The notes under the pieces are model-generated. The model did not search any database, had not been told where the DNA came from, and worked only from the letters and a program-made list of their open reading frames with translations. The position numbers and the translations under genes are program-made. From the NCBI RefSeq assembly GCF_006716565.1, contig NZ_VFPG01000001.1, positions 5,828,001 to 5,892,000 on the forward strand: a stretch of DNA of 64,000 nt, read 5' to 3'. This document shows, in pieces, positions 56,890-64,000 of this stretch (position 1 is its first letter; each line of letters begins with the position of its first letter). This DNA comes from Nocardia bhagyanarayanae. GTDB lineage: Bacteria; Actinomycetota; Actinomycetes; Mycobacteriales; Mycobacteriaceae.

Positions 56890-57552
56890 TCAGACGCGGA
56901 CGGCCGCGAAGTTCGCGGCGAGCCACATCGCCCATCCGTAGTTGCCGTGCGCCGCCGGATCGAAACCGCCGCCGCACACCGGGTCACCGCCGGTGCAGTA
57001 GTTGGCGGTACGCCAGGCGTACAACCCCGGCACGTTCCATCCGACCAGCCGGACCGGATCACCGAACAGCAGGACCGCGGCGATCCTCGACTCCAATTCG
57101 TAAGGCAGCACGTACATTCCGGGCAGCGCCGTCACGATGCCGGTGCCGAGCACACCGTGCGTGACGACCGCGCCCTGCGAGTAACCGACCAGGATGAACC
57201 GCTGATCCGGACACATCGCCGCCTGGGCCATGATGTGACCGGTCATGTCTCGCGTGCCGTCGCTCACCGAGGACGGAACGAGCAGGTCCGCCGGGTAGTT
57301 CACCGCGTATGCCGTGGAGTCGACCGGAAGCGCTTGGAGCAGCGTGCCGTACAGTGGATCGCCCACCACACTGCCCAACCACCCCGGTTCCCCGGTACCT
57401 CGGGCAACGACCACGTCCACTGCGGCGCACGCGTCCGCTGACGCCTGCGTGCCGAGACTTGTCGTCGCTCCGACGCCCACCACGAGCAATAGCACTGCGA
57501 ATGCCCTTGCCAGAGGTCGCTTTCGGAACAGATTTACCTTCCGGTTGGCCAT
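56890..57552 (-). CDS. Secreted cutinase/carbohydrate-esterase-5-type hydrolase
   Basis: A 220-residue exported serine hydrolase. The signal peptide (about residues 1-39) ends at ASA-DAC. The nucleophile is Ser125 in VGYSQG; Asp in GGDPVCGGG and His in AHGNYGW complete the triad, and Cys42/Cys114 with the later pair form the usual disulfides. Mycobacterial relatives (Culp proteins) hydrolyse lipid esters rather than cutin. ATG 57552 is used; GTG 57561 is possible. A nested hairpin sits upstream of the start. Confidence 0.92.
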   Translation of the reverse strand: MANRKVNLFRKRPLARAFAVLLLVVGVGATTSLGTQASADACAAVDVVVARGTGEPGWLGSVVGDPLYGTLLQALPVDSTAYAVNYPADLLVPSSVSDGTRDMTGHIMAQAAMCPDQRFILVGYSQGAVVTHGVLGTGIVTALPGMYVLPYELESRIAAVLLFGDPVRLVGWNVPGLYAWRTANYCTGGDPVCGGGFDPAAHGNYGWAMWLAANFAAVRV

Positions 57553-57585
57553 GACGATCACCCACTCACGCCGTTGTGAGACAAC

Positions 57586-57619
57586 GCCGAGTGACGGTTG
57601 TCAGTGACAATCACTCGGC
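57586..57619. promoter_or_regulatory. Nested dyad in cutinase promoter
   Basis: GCCGAGTGA (57586-57594) pairs with TCACTCGGC (57611-57619); inside is TTGTCA-G-TGACAA (57598-57610). A three-base bulge separates the two stems. Placed 34 bp before the cutinase start, it may be an operator or an RNA hairpin. The rest of the 57553-57925 gap shows no gene. Confidence 0.5.
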
Positions 57620-57925
57620 TATATCCGCGAAGGTAAGAACGGCAGTGAGTTGCGTCAAGCAACTCGATCCAAGCGAGACCGAGTCATCGCACAATCGTTG
57701 TGCGCGAATGTCGCCCGGCGTTTCGGGCACACGACGGCACGAGAATCGCTGCGCCCGTGGAGGTTCACGTGCCGGATCCGCCCTACCCCGGGAGTACCCC
57801 CGCGTCGTCACGGTTACCCCGAGCATTTCGGCCGAGCCAGTAACTCCCGTGCGTCGCTCGGGCACGAACGGCGACCGAGCGAACTTCCCGCTCCCGGAAG
57901 AGATGCCGCCGTTGGGCCGCGCGGG

Positions 57926-58822
57926 CTAGGGCACGCACAGCGATGGGGTGTCCGACGGCTGGGTCCGCACCGCCGAAGTCGCGGGCGGCACGACGGGCGC
58001 AGGCTCGGCCGAGGCTGCCGAATACAGCCGCATGCCGGTCCGCTGTTCACCGGCATCCATCGTCACGCCCATGATCTCCGCCTCGTGCCCGTACGCGTCC
58101 GTGACCCGCGCGATGAACGGTCCCGAGCCGGCCGCCACGAGGGTCCAGTAGTTGTCCTTCCCGCGCGTCAGCTCGCGCCACTGCTCGCTCGCCTCGTCGC
58201 GCAGCGCGACCTGACGAATCGGGTTGCCGGTGCCGGTGATCAGGATCGCGAGCCAGCCCGCCGTGGAATCCGGCTTCACCACGTAGCCGAGCTCGGGCGC
58301 CGGCTCCGGATTCCGCACCAGCCGATAGCTGACCTGCGCGACGCCGTCGGCGCGGTCGGCGATCCGGTCGAACGCGGCCGCGCTCAGATCCAGCTGTCCC
58401 GGAGCGCATCCCGGGCAACGGTCGGCGATGAGCACACGCACCGTGCCGAGCGGGCCACGCACGTCGATATGCCCGCCGCACAGATGGGCGCCGCCGAACT
58501 CCTGGGTGGACAGGCCCGCGTAGAGCCCGTCGGCGGGTAGGTCCTGGTAGGAGCAGGCGACGGTCGAGGTGGACGAGTAGTACCGCGCCTCGCCGGGCAT
58601 CGGCGGCAGCGGCGGCGAATGCCGCGCGGGCACACCGGAATTGTTTCCGGTCACCGGCGACCAGGTCGGAAGGACCAGGTCACCGCCCGCCGCCGACTCG
58701 CACGAGACCGCCTCGGGCCGCGTCGCCCACACCGCGACGCCGACCACCGCGATCACCGCGCCCACGGACGCCCACACCCAGCCCATCCGAAAATTACCCT
58801 GCTGTATCGGTATTCGGTGCAC
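57926..58822 (-). CDS. Expansin-like secreted/anchored protein
   Basis: A 298-residue protein with an N-terminal membrane anchor (residues about 12-33) and a bacterial expansin-like core. Residues 75-165 form a double-psi barrel with GEARYYSSTSTVACSYQ, GGHIDVRG, ADRCPGCAPGQLDLS and its critical Asp; residues 170-260 form the beta-sandwich wall-binding domain (ATSAWL-like AGWLAILITGTG). Expansins loosen polysaccharide networks without hydrolysis. The short Pro-rich C-terminus is unlike plant-pathogen expansins. It lies beside the cutinase on the same strand. Confidence 0.82.
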   Translation of the reverse strand: MHRIPIQQGNFRMGWVWASVGAVIAVVGVAVWATRPEAVSCESAAGGDLVLPTWSPVTGNNSGVPARHSPPLPPMPGEARYYSSTSTVACSYQDLPADGLYAGLSTQEFGGAHLCGGHIDVRGPLGTVRVLIADRCPGCAPGQLDLSAAAFDRIADRADGVAQVSYRLVRNPEPAPELGYVVKPDSTAGWLAILITGTGNPIRQVALRDEASEQWRELTRGKDNYWTLVAAGSGPFIARVTDAYGHEAEIMGVTMDAGEQRTGMRLYSAASAEPAPVVPPATSAVRTQPSDTPSLCVP

Positions 58823-59023
58823 CGTCGTCCCCGGCTTCCGGCTCTCCCCACTCGCGGACTGTCGATCCTGTCTCGACTAGGAAACCAGCACAATTCGCCC
58901 CGCACGGCCCGAACGGAAATTCTTCGCCGTGCGAGACTCGTTCGTCGGCAATCCGCAAGCAAATAGCGGGCATTCGAGACTGGACGGACGCCCGTCACCG
59001 AAAAAGATCCGACCGGGCCTCCG

Positions 59024-60277
59024 CTAAGAGCTCGCCCGCTCCAGTTCGGCGTCCATCCCGGATAGCTGGTGATCCATCCGATCACGCTTGGCGCGCAAGT
59101 ATCGGATGTTGTGCTCGGTCGGGGTGGATTGCAGCGGCAGCCTGCGCACCACGGCGATGCCGTGCTCCTCGAGTCCGGCCTGTTTGGCCGGGTTGTTGCT
59201 CAGCAGCCGCACCGAGCGAATGCCGAGATCGGCGAGCACCTCCGCGCCCGCGGCGTAGCGGCGCGCGTCCACCGGAAGCCCGAGCGCCACATTGGCCTCG
59301 ACCGTGTCGGCGCCGCCGTCTTGAAGCTCATAGGCGCGCAACTTGTTCAGCAGTCCGATGCCGCGCCCCTCCTGCCCGCGCAGGTACACCACGACGCCGC
59401 TGCCCTCGGCGGCGACCGCGCGCAGTGCGGCATCCAGCTGGTCGCCGCAGTCGCAGCGCAGCGAGCCGAGCGCGTCGCCGGTGAGGCATTCGGAGTGCAG
59501 TCGCGCAAGCACCCCGTCCCGGCCCGGTTCGCCGAAGACCATGGCGAGCGATTCGGTTCCGGTGAGCTCGTCGCGGTAGCCGACGAGCCGGAACTCGCCG
59601 TACTTCGTCGGCATCCTGGTCTCCACCACGCGCGTCACGCTCCGCTCGGCCCGGCGGCGGTATTCGATCAGGTCGGCGATCGAGATGATCGGCAGGCCGT
59701 GCGCGCGGGCGAACTCGCGCAGTTCCGGCAGCCGGGCCATGGCGCCGTCGTCGCGCACGACCTCCGCGATCACCCCCGCGGGACGAAGTCCGGCAAGGCG
59801 GGCGAGATCCACCGCCGCCTCGGTGTGCCCCGGCCTGCCGAGGACGCCGCTCGGATGCGCGCGCAGCGGGAAGACATGGCCGGGGCGAGTCAGGTCGTTC
59901 GCCCTGGTGCGCGGGTCGGCGAGCAGGCGAAGCGTGTGCGCGCGGTCGGCGGCCGAGATTCCGGTGCTGACGCCGTGCGCCGCGTCGACCGACACGGTGT
60001 ACGCCGTGCCCTTCGGGTCCTCGTTGACCGCGGTCATCGGCGGCAGCAGCAGGCGGTCCAGATCGGGTCCGGCCATCGGCGCGCACAGCACGCCGCTGGT
60101 GTGGCGGACCAGGAACGCGATGGATTCCGTGGTCGCCAGCTCGGCGGCGAGGATCAGATCGCCCTCGTTCTCCCGGTCCTCGTCGTCCACGACGACCGCC
60201 ATCCCGCCCGCAGCGATCGCGGCGATCGCCGTCTCGACCGGATCCAACGTCCGCTGTCCTGCGAATTCGGTACGCAT
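59024..60277 (-). CDS. ribBA: Bifunctional riboflavin biosynthesis protein RibBA
   Basis: A 417-residue fusion. Residues 10-210 are DHBP synthase ([40 protein letters not shown]); residues 215-415 are GTP cyclohydrolase II with the zinc cysteines [18 protein letters not shown] and [11 protein letters not shown]. It supplies the two precursors of riboflavin. ATG 60277 follows GGAGG at five bases. It is not in a rib operon and has no FMN riboswitch; instead it follows a PadR gene, with an AT-rich dyad between. This suggests a second, inducible copy. Confidence 0.95.
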   Translation of the reverse strand: MRTEFAGQRTLDPVETAIAAIAAGGMAVVVDDEDRENEGDLILAAELATTESIAFLVRHTSGVLCAPMAGPDLDRLLLPPMTAVNEDPKGTAYTVSVDAAHGVSTGISAADRAHTLRLLADPRTRANDLTRPGHVFPLRAHPSGVLGRPGHTEAAVDLARLAGLRPAGVIAEVVRDDGAMARLPELREFARAHGLPIISIADLIEYRRRAERSVTRVVETRMPTKYGEFRLVGYRDELTGTESLAMVFGEPGRDGVLARLHSECLTGDALGSLRCDCGDQLDAALRAVAAEGSGVVVYLRGQEGRGIGLLNKLRAYELQDGGADTVEANVALGLPVDARRYAAGAEVLADLGIRSVRLLSNNPAKQAGLEEHGIAVVRRLPLQSTPTEHNIRYLRAKRDRMDHQLSGMDAELERASS

Positions 60278-60286
60278 GACCACCTC

Positions 60287-60322
60287 CTATATGACTAGTA
60301 GAAATATCCCTAATCGATATAG
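60287..60322. promoter_or_regulatory. AT-rich dyad before ribBA
   Basis: CTATAT (60287-60292) and ATATAG (60317-60322), with an inner TAG/CTA pair, in the 74-bp gap between PadR and ribBA. It resembles the dyad at 60996-61014. Confidence 0.5.
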
Positions 60323-60351
60323 AAAGCGGCAGTCCCGCTCAGCGGGCGCTC

Positions 60352-60987
60352 TCAGGACGCGCGGCGCCCCTTGCCCTTGGCGGCCCGCTTCGGACGCCGG
60401 CCTTCGGCGAGTTTGTCGACGTCGGCGAGCAGTTCCTTGGCGAAGTCGCGTTCGGCCTCGTAGTGGCGCACACACCAGCGCAGCACCGCGCCCGGGTAGG
60501 CCCAGTCCGGATTCTCCTCGGCGCCCTCGGCGTCCACCTCTGCGAGCTTGCGCATCCGCTCGGCGTAGCCGATGTGTTCGGTGAGGATTTCGCGCAGCCG
60601 GTCCGGTTCGGCGAGATGACCGAGCCAGGCGCGCAGCATCACGCTGTGCTTGAGGACGGGCGCCTCCACCGGAGCGTCATTGACCCAGTGCGCGGCCGCT
60701 TCGCGACCCGCCTCGGTGATGGCGTACATCCGCTTGCCGCGCACGCCGTCGTCCTGCAGCACCGTGCGCGAGGTGGCGTAACCGTGCTTCTCCAGCCGCT
60801 TGAGCTCGGCGTAGATCTGACTGAACGAGGGACTCCAGTAGAAGAACTGGAGACTCCAATCGGCCCACTTCTTCAGGTCGTAGCCGGACAATTCGTCGGC
60901 GTGCGAGAGCATTCCGAGCACGGCCCAGCTCGTCGTCGGCAGGTCGGGCGCCCCGGCGTCGGCGGGGACAGGCTTGGCTTCGGTCAC
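60352..60987 (-). CDS. PadR-family transcriptional regulator
   Basis: A 211-residue PadR protein: winged helix (TTSWAVLGMLSHADELSGYD, then LKKWADWSLQFFYWSPSFSQIYAELKRL) and a coiled C-terminal helix with ELKRLEKHGYATSRTVLQ. PadR proteins sense phenolics or drugs and bind dyads with ATAT ends. GTG 60987 is nine bases from such a dyad. It is divergent from the MFS gene and co-directional with ribBA; a direct role for both is inferred from the two matching dyads. Confidence 0.9.
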   Translation of the reverse strand: MTEAKPVPADAGAPDLPTTSWAVLGMLSHADELSGYDLKKWADWSLQFFYWSPSFSQIYAELKRLEKHGYATSRTVLQDDGVRGKRMYAITEAGREAAAHWVNDAPVEAPVLKHSVMLRAWLGHLAEPDRLREILTEHIGYAERMRKLAEVDAEGAEENPDWAYPGAVLRWCVRHYEAERDFAKELLADVDKLAEGRRPKRAAKGKGRRAS

Positions 60988-60995
60988 GCTAGGAC

Positions 60996-61014
60996 TATAT
61001 CGCTTAGGCATATA
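60996..61014. promoter_or_regulatory. AT-rich PadR dyad in divergent promoter
   Basis: TATAT-N9-ATATA at 60996-61014, between the PadR start (60987) and the MFS start (61116). Confidence 0.55.
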
Positions 61015-61115
61015 ACGGGTGAGAAATCCCGTTGAGTGGGATTCGCGCGGCATCGATCCGCCGCCGATGTGACAGGTTTCACAACACGTATCACCAGAGC
61101 ATCGGAGGGCGATCC

Positions 61116-62750
61116 ATGTCCACCATTCCCCGCGACCCCGCGACTACCGAAAGTCCGGGCGCCGTATCCGAATCCGTCGACGACACCGGGCGACTCGACG
61201 GAGCGTCGCGCGGCCGGATCTTCGCCGTACTCGCGGTCATCGTGCTGTTCACCGAGGTCGCCCCGATGCAGTACACGATCGTCGCCGCGGCCCTGCAGAA
61301 GATCGCGCCGACCTTCCCCGGCGTCGGCGCGAACATCAACTGGGCCATCATCGTTTTCGGCCTCATCGGCGCCGCCGCCTCGCCACTGATCGGCAAGATG
61401 AGCGACGTCTGGGGCAAGAAGCGGATGTTCCTCGTCTGCGGCGTTCTGTTCATGCTCGGCTGCCTGCTCGACGCGGTCACCTCGAACTGGGCGCTGTTCC
61501 TGATCGGGCGTGGCCTGCAGGCCACCGCCATCGCGACCGCCGTGATCGCCTACGGCTTGATCCGGGATCTGTTGCCGCGCAAGTACGTTCCGCTCGGTCT
61601 CGGCATCACCGCCACCGGCCTCGGGCTCTCGGCCATCGCGGGTCCGCTGCTCGGCGGCTTCCTCGTGGACAACTACAGCTGGCGCGCCATCTTCTGGTGC
61701 CTGGCCGGATTCACGCTGCTGATGCTGCCGCTGGTCTGGTTCGTGGTGCCGGAGTCCAAGCTGCGGGTGCCCGAACGCATCGACATCCTCGGTGCGGTGC
61801 TGCTCTCCGCAGGCGCCGGTCTGACCCTGATCTACCTGGACAAGGGCCACGACTGGGGCTGGAGCAGGCCGACCACGCTGGCCTGGCTGGTGGCCGGTCT
61901 CGCGCTGCTGGCGCTGTTCGTGGTGATCGAGACCCGGGTCAGCAGGCCGATCATGGACATGCGCCTGCTGTTCCACCCGCGGGTGGCCCTGGTGCTCGCG
62001 GGCGCCCTGTTCGCGTCGTTCCTCATCGGCGTGCAGTCCTACGCGCTCGGCTACATGACGCAGACGCCAGACCAGGCCACCGTCACCGCGGGCGTCCAGC
62101 AGGCGACGCTGGCCCAGATCCAGCAGCAGACCGGACACCCGATGCCACCGGAGGCCGTGCAGGTGCTGCTCGATCCCGGCTACAGCTACGGAAACGGTTA
62201 TACGCTACTGGAATTCGCGGTACGCATCGCGCTGCTGCAAGCCGTGCTCGCGATGCTGTGCGGCGCGCTGGCCGGTGTGCTGGCCCGCAAGATCGGCGCC
62301 AGGATTCCGCTGATCGCCGCGCTCGCGCTGTTCGTCGGCGCGGGAGTCTGCTACGCCGTGCTGCCGCACACCTGGGTGGTGTTCCTCTGGGTGAGCGCCG
62401 CGTTCGGCATCGGGTTCGGTTTCTACTACGCGGCCATGCCGATCCTCATGGTCGAGGCCGTCCCACAGGAACAGCAAGGCATCAGCCTCGGCATGCTCGG
62501 TGTCATGCAGTCCATGGGCGTGGCGATCGGGTTGGCGATCGTCACCGCGTTCCTCCACGCCAGTCCGATGCGGGCGCTGGTCACCGTCGCCGGTCAACCC
62601 GCGCCGCCGAACCCGATTCCCGGCATATTCGGCGACCGCGGGTACGAGCTGGGATTCTGGGTCGCGGCGGGCGCTTCCGCGCTCGCGCTGCTGATCGCGC
62701 TGGTCATGCGGCACGGCCGCACACCGGCGACCGGCGGCACCGCGTACTGA
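61116..62750 (+). CDS. MFS exporter, DHA2-type (14 helices)
   Basis: A 544-residue permease with 14 predicted helices of the drug:H+ antiporter-2 group. The motif A loop is GKMSDVWGKKRMFLVCG and motif C is TGLGLSAIAGPLLGG. The loop near residues 325-370 is unusually Gln/Pro-rich (ATLAQIQQQTGHPMP). It should export a hydrophobic compound. ATG 61116 has GGAGGG upstream. It is divergent from PadR and shares its dyad; a terminator hairpin follows. Confidence 0.92.
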   Translation: MSTIPRDPATTESPGAVSESVDDTGRLDGASRGRIFAVLAVIVLFTEVAPMQYTIVAAALQKIAPTFPGVGANINWAIIVFGLIGAAASPLIGKMSDVWGKKRMFLVCGVLFMLGCLLDAVTSNWALFLIGRGLQATAIATAVIAYGLIRDLLPRKYVPLGLGITATGLGLSAIAGPLLGGFLVDNYSWRAIFWCLAGFTLLMLPLVWFVVPESKLRVPERIDILGAVLLSAGAGLTLIYLDKGHDWGWSRPTTLAWLVAGLALLALFVVIETRVSRPIMDMRLLFHPRVALVLAGALFASFLIGVQSYALGYMTQTPDQATVTAGVQQATLAQIQQQTGHPMPPEAVQVLLDPGYSYGNGYTLLEFAVRIALLQAVLAMLCGALAGVLARKIGARIPLIAALALFVGAGVCYAVLPHTWVVFLWVSAAFGIGFGFYYAAMPILMVEAVPQEQQGISLGMLGVMQSMGVAIGLAIVTAFLHASPMRALVTVAGQPAPPNPIPGIFGDRGYELGFWVAAGASALALLIALVMRHGRTPATGGTAY

Positions 62751-62755
62751 GTCGC

Positions 62756-62787
62756 GCGGCGGGGGCTGGCACACCGGCCCCCGCCGC
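62756..62787. terminator. Bidirectional terminator
   Basis: Perfect 11-bp inverted repeat (62756-62766 and 62777-62787), 10-base loop, between the convergent MFS gene and the small unknown gene. Confidence 0.8.
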
Positions 62788-62793
62788 TCGCGA

Positions 62794-63291
62794 TCAGCCC
62801 GGTTGGGTGTTGTCGAGGACGCGATACTCGGCGTCGGCGACGCTGCCGAAGTCAACCCCGGTGAGCCGGAGCATCAGCGCGAACAGATCGTCCTCCTGGT
62901 GCAGTCCGAGACCGTCCTCTTCCGGAAGCGGCACGCCCTCCTGGGCGACCGGCTCTCCTTCGGCGACGAGGACGTCACGCACGAGTTCGCCGTCCACATA
63001 CCAGCCCACGCCGTACATATCCGTCGTGCCGTTCCCGAGGAACGTCAGCAGCCGACGCCCCTTCGCCAGTCGCGGGCCGACGGATTCGTCGTACAGAGCG
63101 CTGATCCACGGATCGGCGAGGACGGTCCACCCACCGACCGTCGCGACTGCGTAATCGCCCTGGAAGCTGTTGCTGAAAACCTCGTAGCCCGAGACGGTTT
63201 CACCGTTATCGTCCGGCGCTCCCGGTAGTGCGGCGAGTTCGTCCGTGCCGACCTCACCCTCCACCAGCAGACCGGCCACATTCCACCCCAT
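62794..63291 (-). CDS. Hypothetical soluble protein
   Basis: A 165-residue protein with a beta-rich core (ATVGGWTVLADPWIS, YGVGWYVDGELVRDVL) and a C-terminal acidic helix (EEDGLGLHQEDDLFALML). No signal peptide, membrane segment or enzyme motif. ATG 63291 follows AGGAGA. Similar stand-alone proteins are known in actinomycetes, some as partners of polymorphic toxins; I see no such partner here. It is divergent from hemC at 63347. Function unknown. Confidence 0.7.
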   Translation of the reverse strand: MGWNVAGLLVEGEVGTDELAALPGAPDDNGETVSGYEVFSNSFQGDYAVATVGGWTVLADPWISALYDESVGPRLAKGRRLLTFLGNGTTDMYGVGWYVDGELVRDVLVAEGEPVAQEGVPLPEEDGLGLHQEDDLFALMLRLTGVDFGSVADAEYRVLDNTQPG

Positions 63292-63346
63292 GCTCTTCTC
63301 CTGCCCTCGCCGTCGGGGCGCACACCCCCGGAGTAGTGTGCACGCC

Positions 63347-64000
63347 ATGTCGCGGACGCGCATCATTCGCATCGCTACCCGATCCAGCCCCATGGCGCTC
63401 GCGCAAGCCGAGCACGTGGCGGCGCTGCTGGCCGGGCTGGGGGTGGACAGCGAACTGGTGAAGGTGACCACCGCGGGCGACCGGTGGATGGGGGATCTGT
63501 CGAAACTCGGCGGCAAAGGCGCGTTCGTCAAGGAGATCGACCTCGCTTTGCAGTCGGACCAAGCCGATCTCGCGGTGCACTGCCTCAAGGACATCCCCGG
63601 CGACATCCCGGTGCCCGAGGGGCTGGCGTTCGCCGGATATCTCGCCCGCGAGGACGTGCACGACGCGGTGATCAGCGCGAGCGGGGCACGGCTGGCGGAC
63701 CTGCCGGAGGGCACCGTCGTCGGCACCAGCTCGGTGCGCCGGAAGGCGCAACTGAACCTGCACTTCCCGCACCTCACCGTGAAACCGTTGCGCGGCAACG
63801 TGAACACCCGTTTGGCGCGGCTCGAGGAGGGCCACGTCGACGTGCTCATCGCGGCGGTGGCCGGACTGCACCGGGTCGGCCAGGAGCACCGCATCACCGA
63901 GATCCTCGACCTCGACACCATGTGCCCGCCGGTCGGCGCGGGCGTCATCGCGCTGGAGTGCCGCGCCGACGACGCCTGGCTGCTCGACGTCGGCGGCGAA
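63347..64000 (+). CDS. hemC: Hydroxymethylbilane synthase-like protein, 5' part (divergent)
   Basis: The first 218 residues of a porphobilinogen deaminase, open to the right edge. The fold motifs are RIATRSSPMALAQAEHV, GGKGAFVKEIDLAL, the catalytic Asp in VHCLKDIPGDIP, VVGTSSVRRKAQL and KPLRGNVNTRLARL. CLKDIP replaces the usual SMKDVP or SYKDLP, and the PPVGAGVIALECR end differs from PAVGQGALAIE. The dipyrromethane-binding cysteine would lie beyond the window. No hemA, hemD or hemB is adjacent, so this may be a second paralogue rather than the housekeeping enzyme. Confidence 0.85.
   Translation, partial: MSRTRIIRIATRSSPMALAQAEHVAALLAGLGVDSELVKVTTAGDRWMGDLSKLGGKGAFVKEIDLALQSDQADLAVHCLKDIPGDIPVPEGLAFAGYLAREDVHDAVISASGARLADLPEGTVVGTSSVRRKAQLNLHFPHLTVKPLRGNVNTRLARLEEGHVDVLIAAVAGLHRVGQEHRITEILDLDTMCPPVGAGVIALECRADDAWLLDVGGE

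Noticed and set aside
60278..60351. FMN riboswitch expected before ribBA
   Set aside because: The gap is only 74 bp and lacks the conserved RFN elements; only an AT-rich dyad is present.

Overview
The window is chromosomal DNA of a high-GC actinomycete, most likely a Nocardia or a close relative in the Mycobacteriales. The strongest evidence is the block pgsA2-like, gcvH, garA, MerR, bifunctional nuclease, MerR, gcvP at 31938-39348, which keeps the gene order of Mycobacterium tuberculosis Rv1826-Rv1832. Close relatives of mycobacterial ChoD, AcrA1 and malate synthase G are also present, with WhiB, F420-type LLM, cutinase and many TetR proteins. I see no rRNA, tRNA, CRISPR array, prophage or insertion sequence.

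Layout. 1-15607 is accessory: TetR/aldo-keto reductase, a secreted protein, an MHS-type transporter, an AraC remnant, a FAD-Rieske oxidoreductase, a GreA-like factor, a PucR regulator, a five-bladed tachylectin-type lectin, and a small TetR regulon (quinone oxidoreductase, DJ-1/PfpI, acetoacetate decarboxylase-like protein, ruined aldehyde dehydrogenase). The regulon's three promoters share one operator motif. 15733-17913 is glcB. 18180-21931 is a four-gene TetR-controlled catabolic operon (SDR, Zn-ADH, TetR, acyl-CoA dehydrogenase). 22067-28888 holds envelope proteins, an HxlR/flavoprotein pair, a DM13 protein, an HNH nuclease, a WhiB and a VWA protein. 28898-31868 is a virginiamycin-B-lyase-like gene plus an ABC-F ATPase opposite a TetR gene, a likely ribosome-antibiotic resistance module.

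31938-39348 is the conserved glycine-cleavage/GarA block. A tandem glycine riboswitch precedes gcvP. Two 77-bp MIRU-like repeats, each encoding a 26-residue micro-ORF joined by ATGA overlaps, sit directly before the nuclease gene. 39477-46280 holds choD, DUF2252, NERD, PAP2 and acyl-CoA oxidase genes. 46355-49571 is a self-regulated TetR/ABC exporter operon. 49623-55607 holds LLM, ThrE, an iron-box heme oxygenase, a glycosyltransferase remnant and a two-domain acyl reductase. 55614-58822 holds an ECF41 sigma factor, a cutinase and an expansin-like protein. 59024-62750 is a ribBA-PadR-MFS group with AT-rich dyads in both promoters. The window ends in a small unknown gene and a divergent hemC that runs off the edge.

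The most unusual items are the MIRU-like coupled micro-ORFs, the three-promoter operator regulon, the Vgb/ABC-F pairing, the bacterial tachylectin-type propeller, the PadR-ribBA group, and a 56-residue gene with paired operators and its own terminator.
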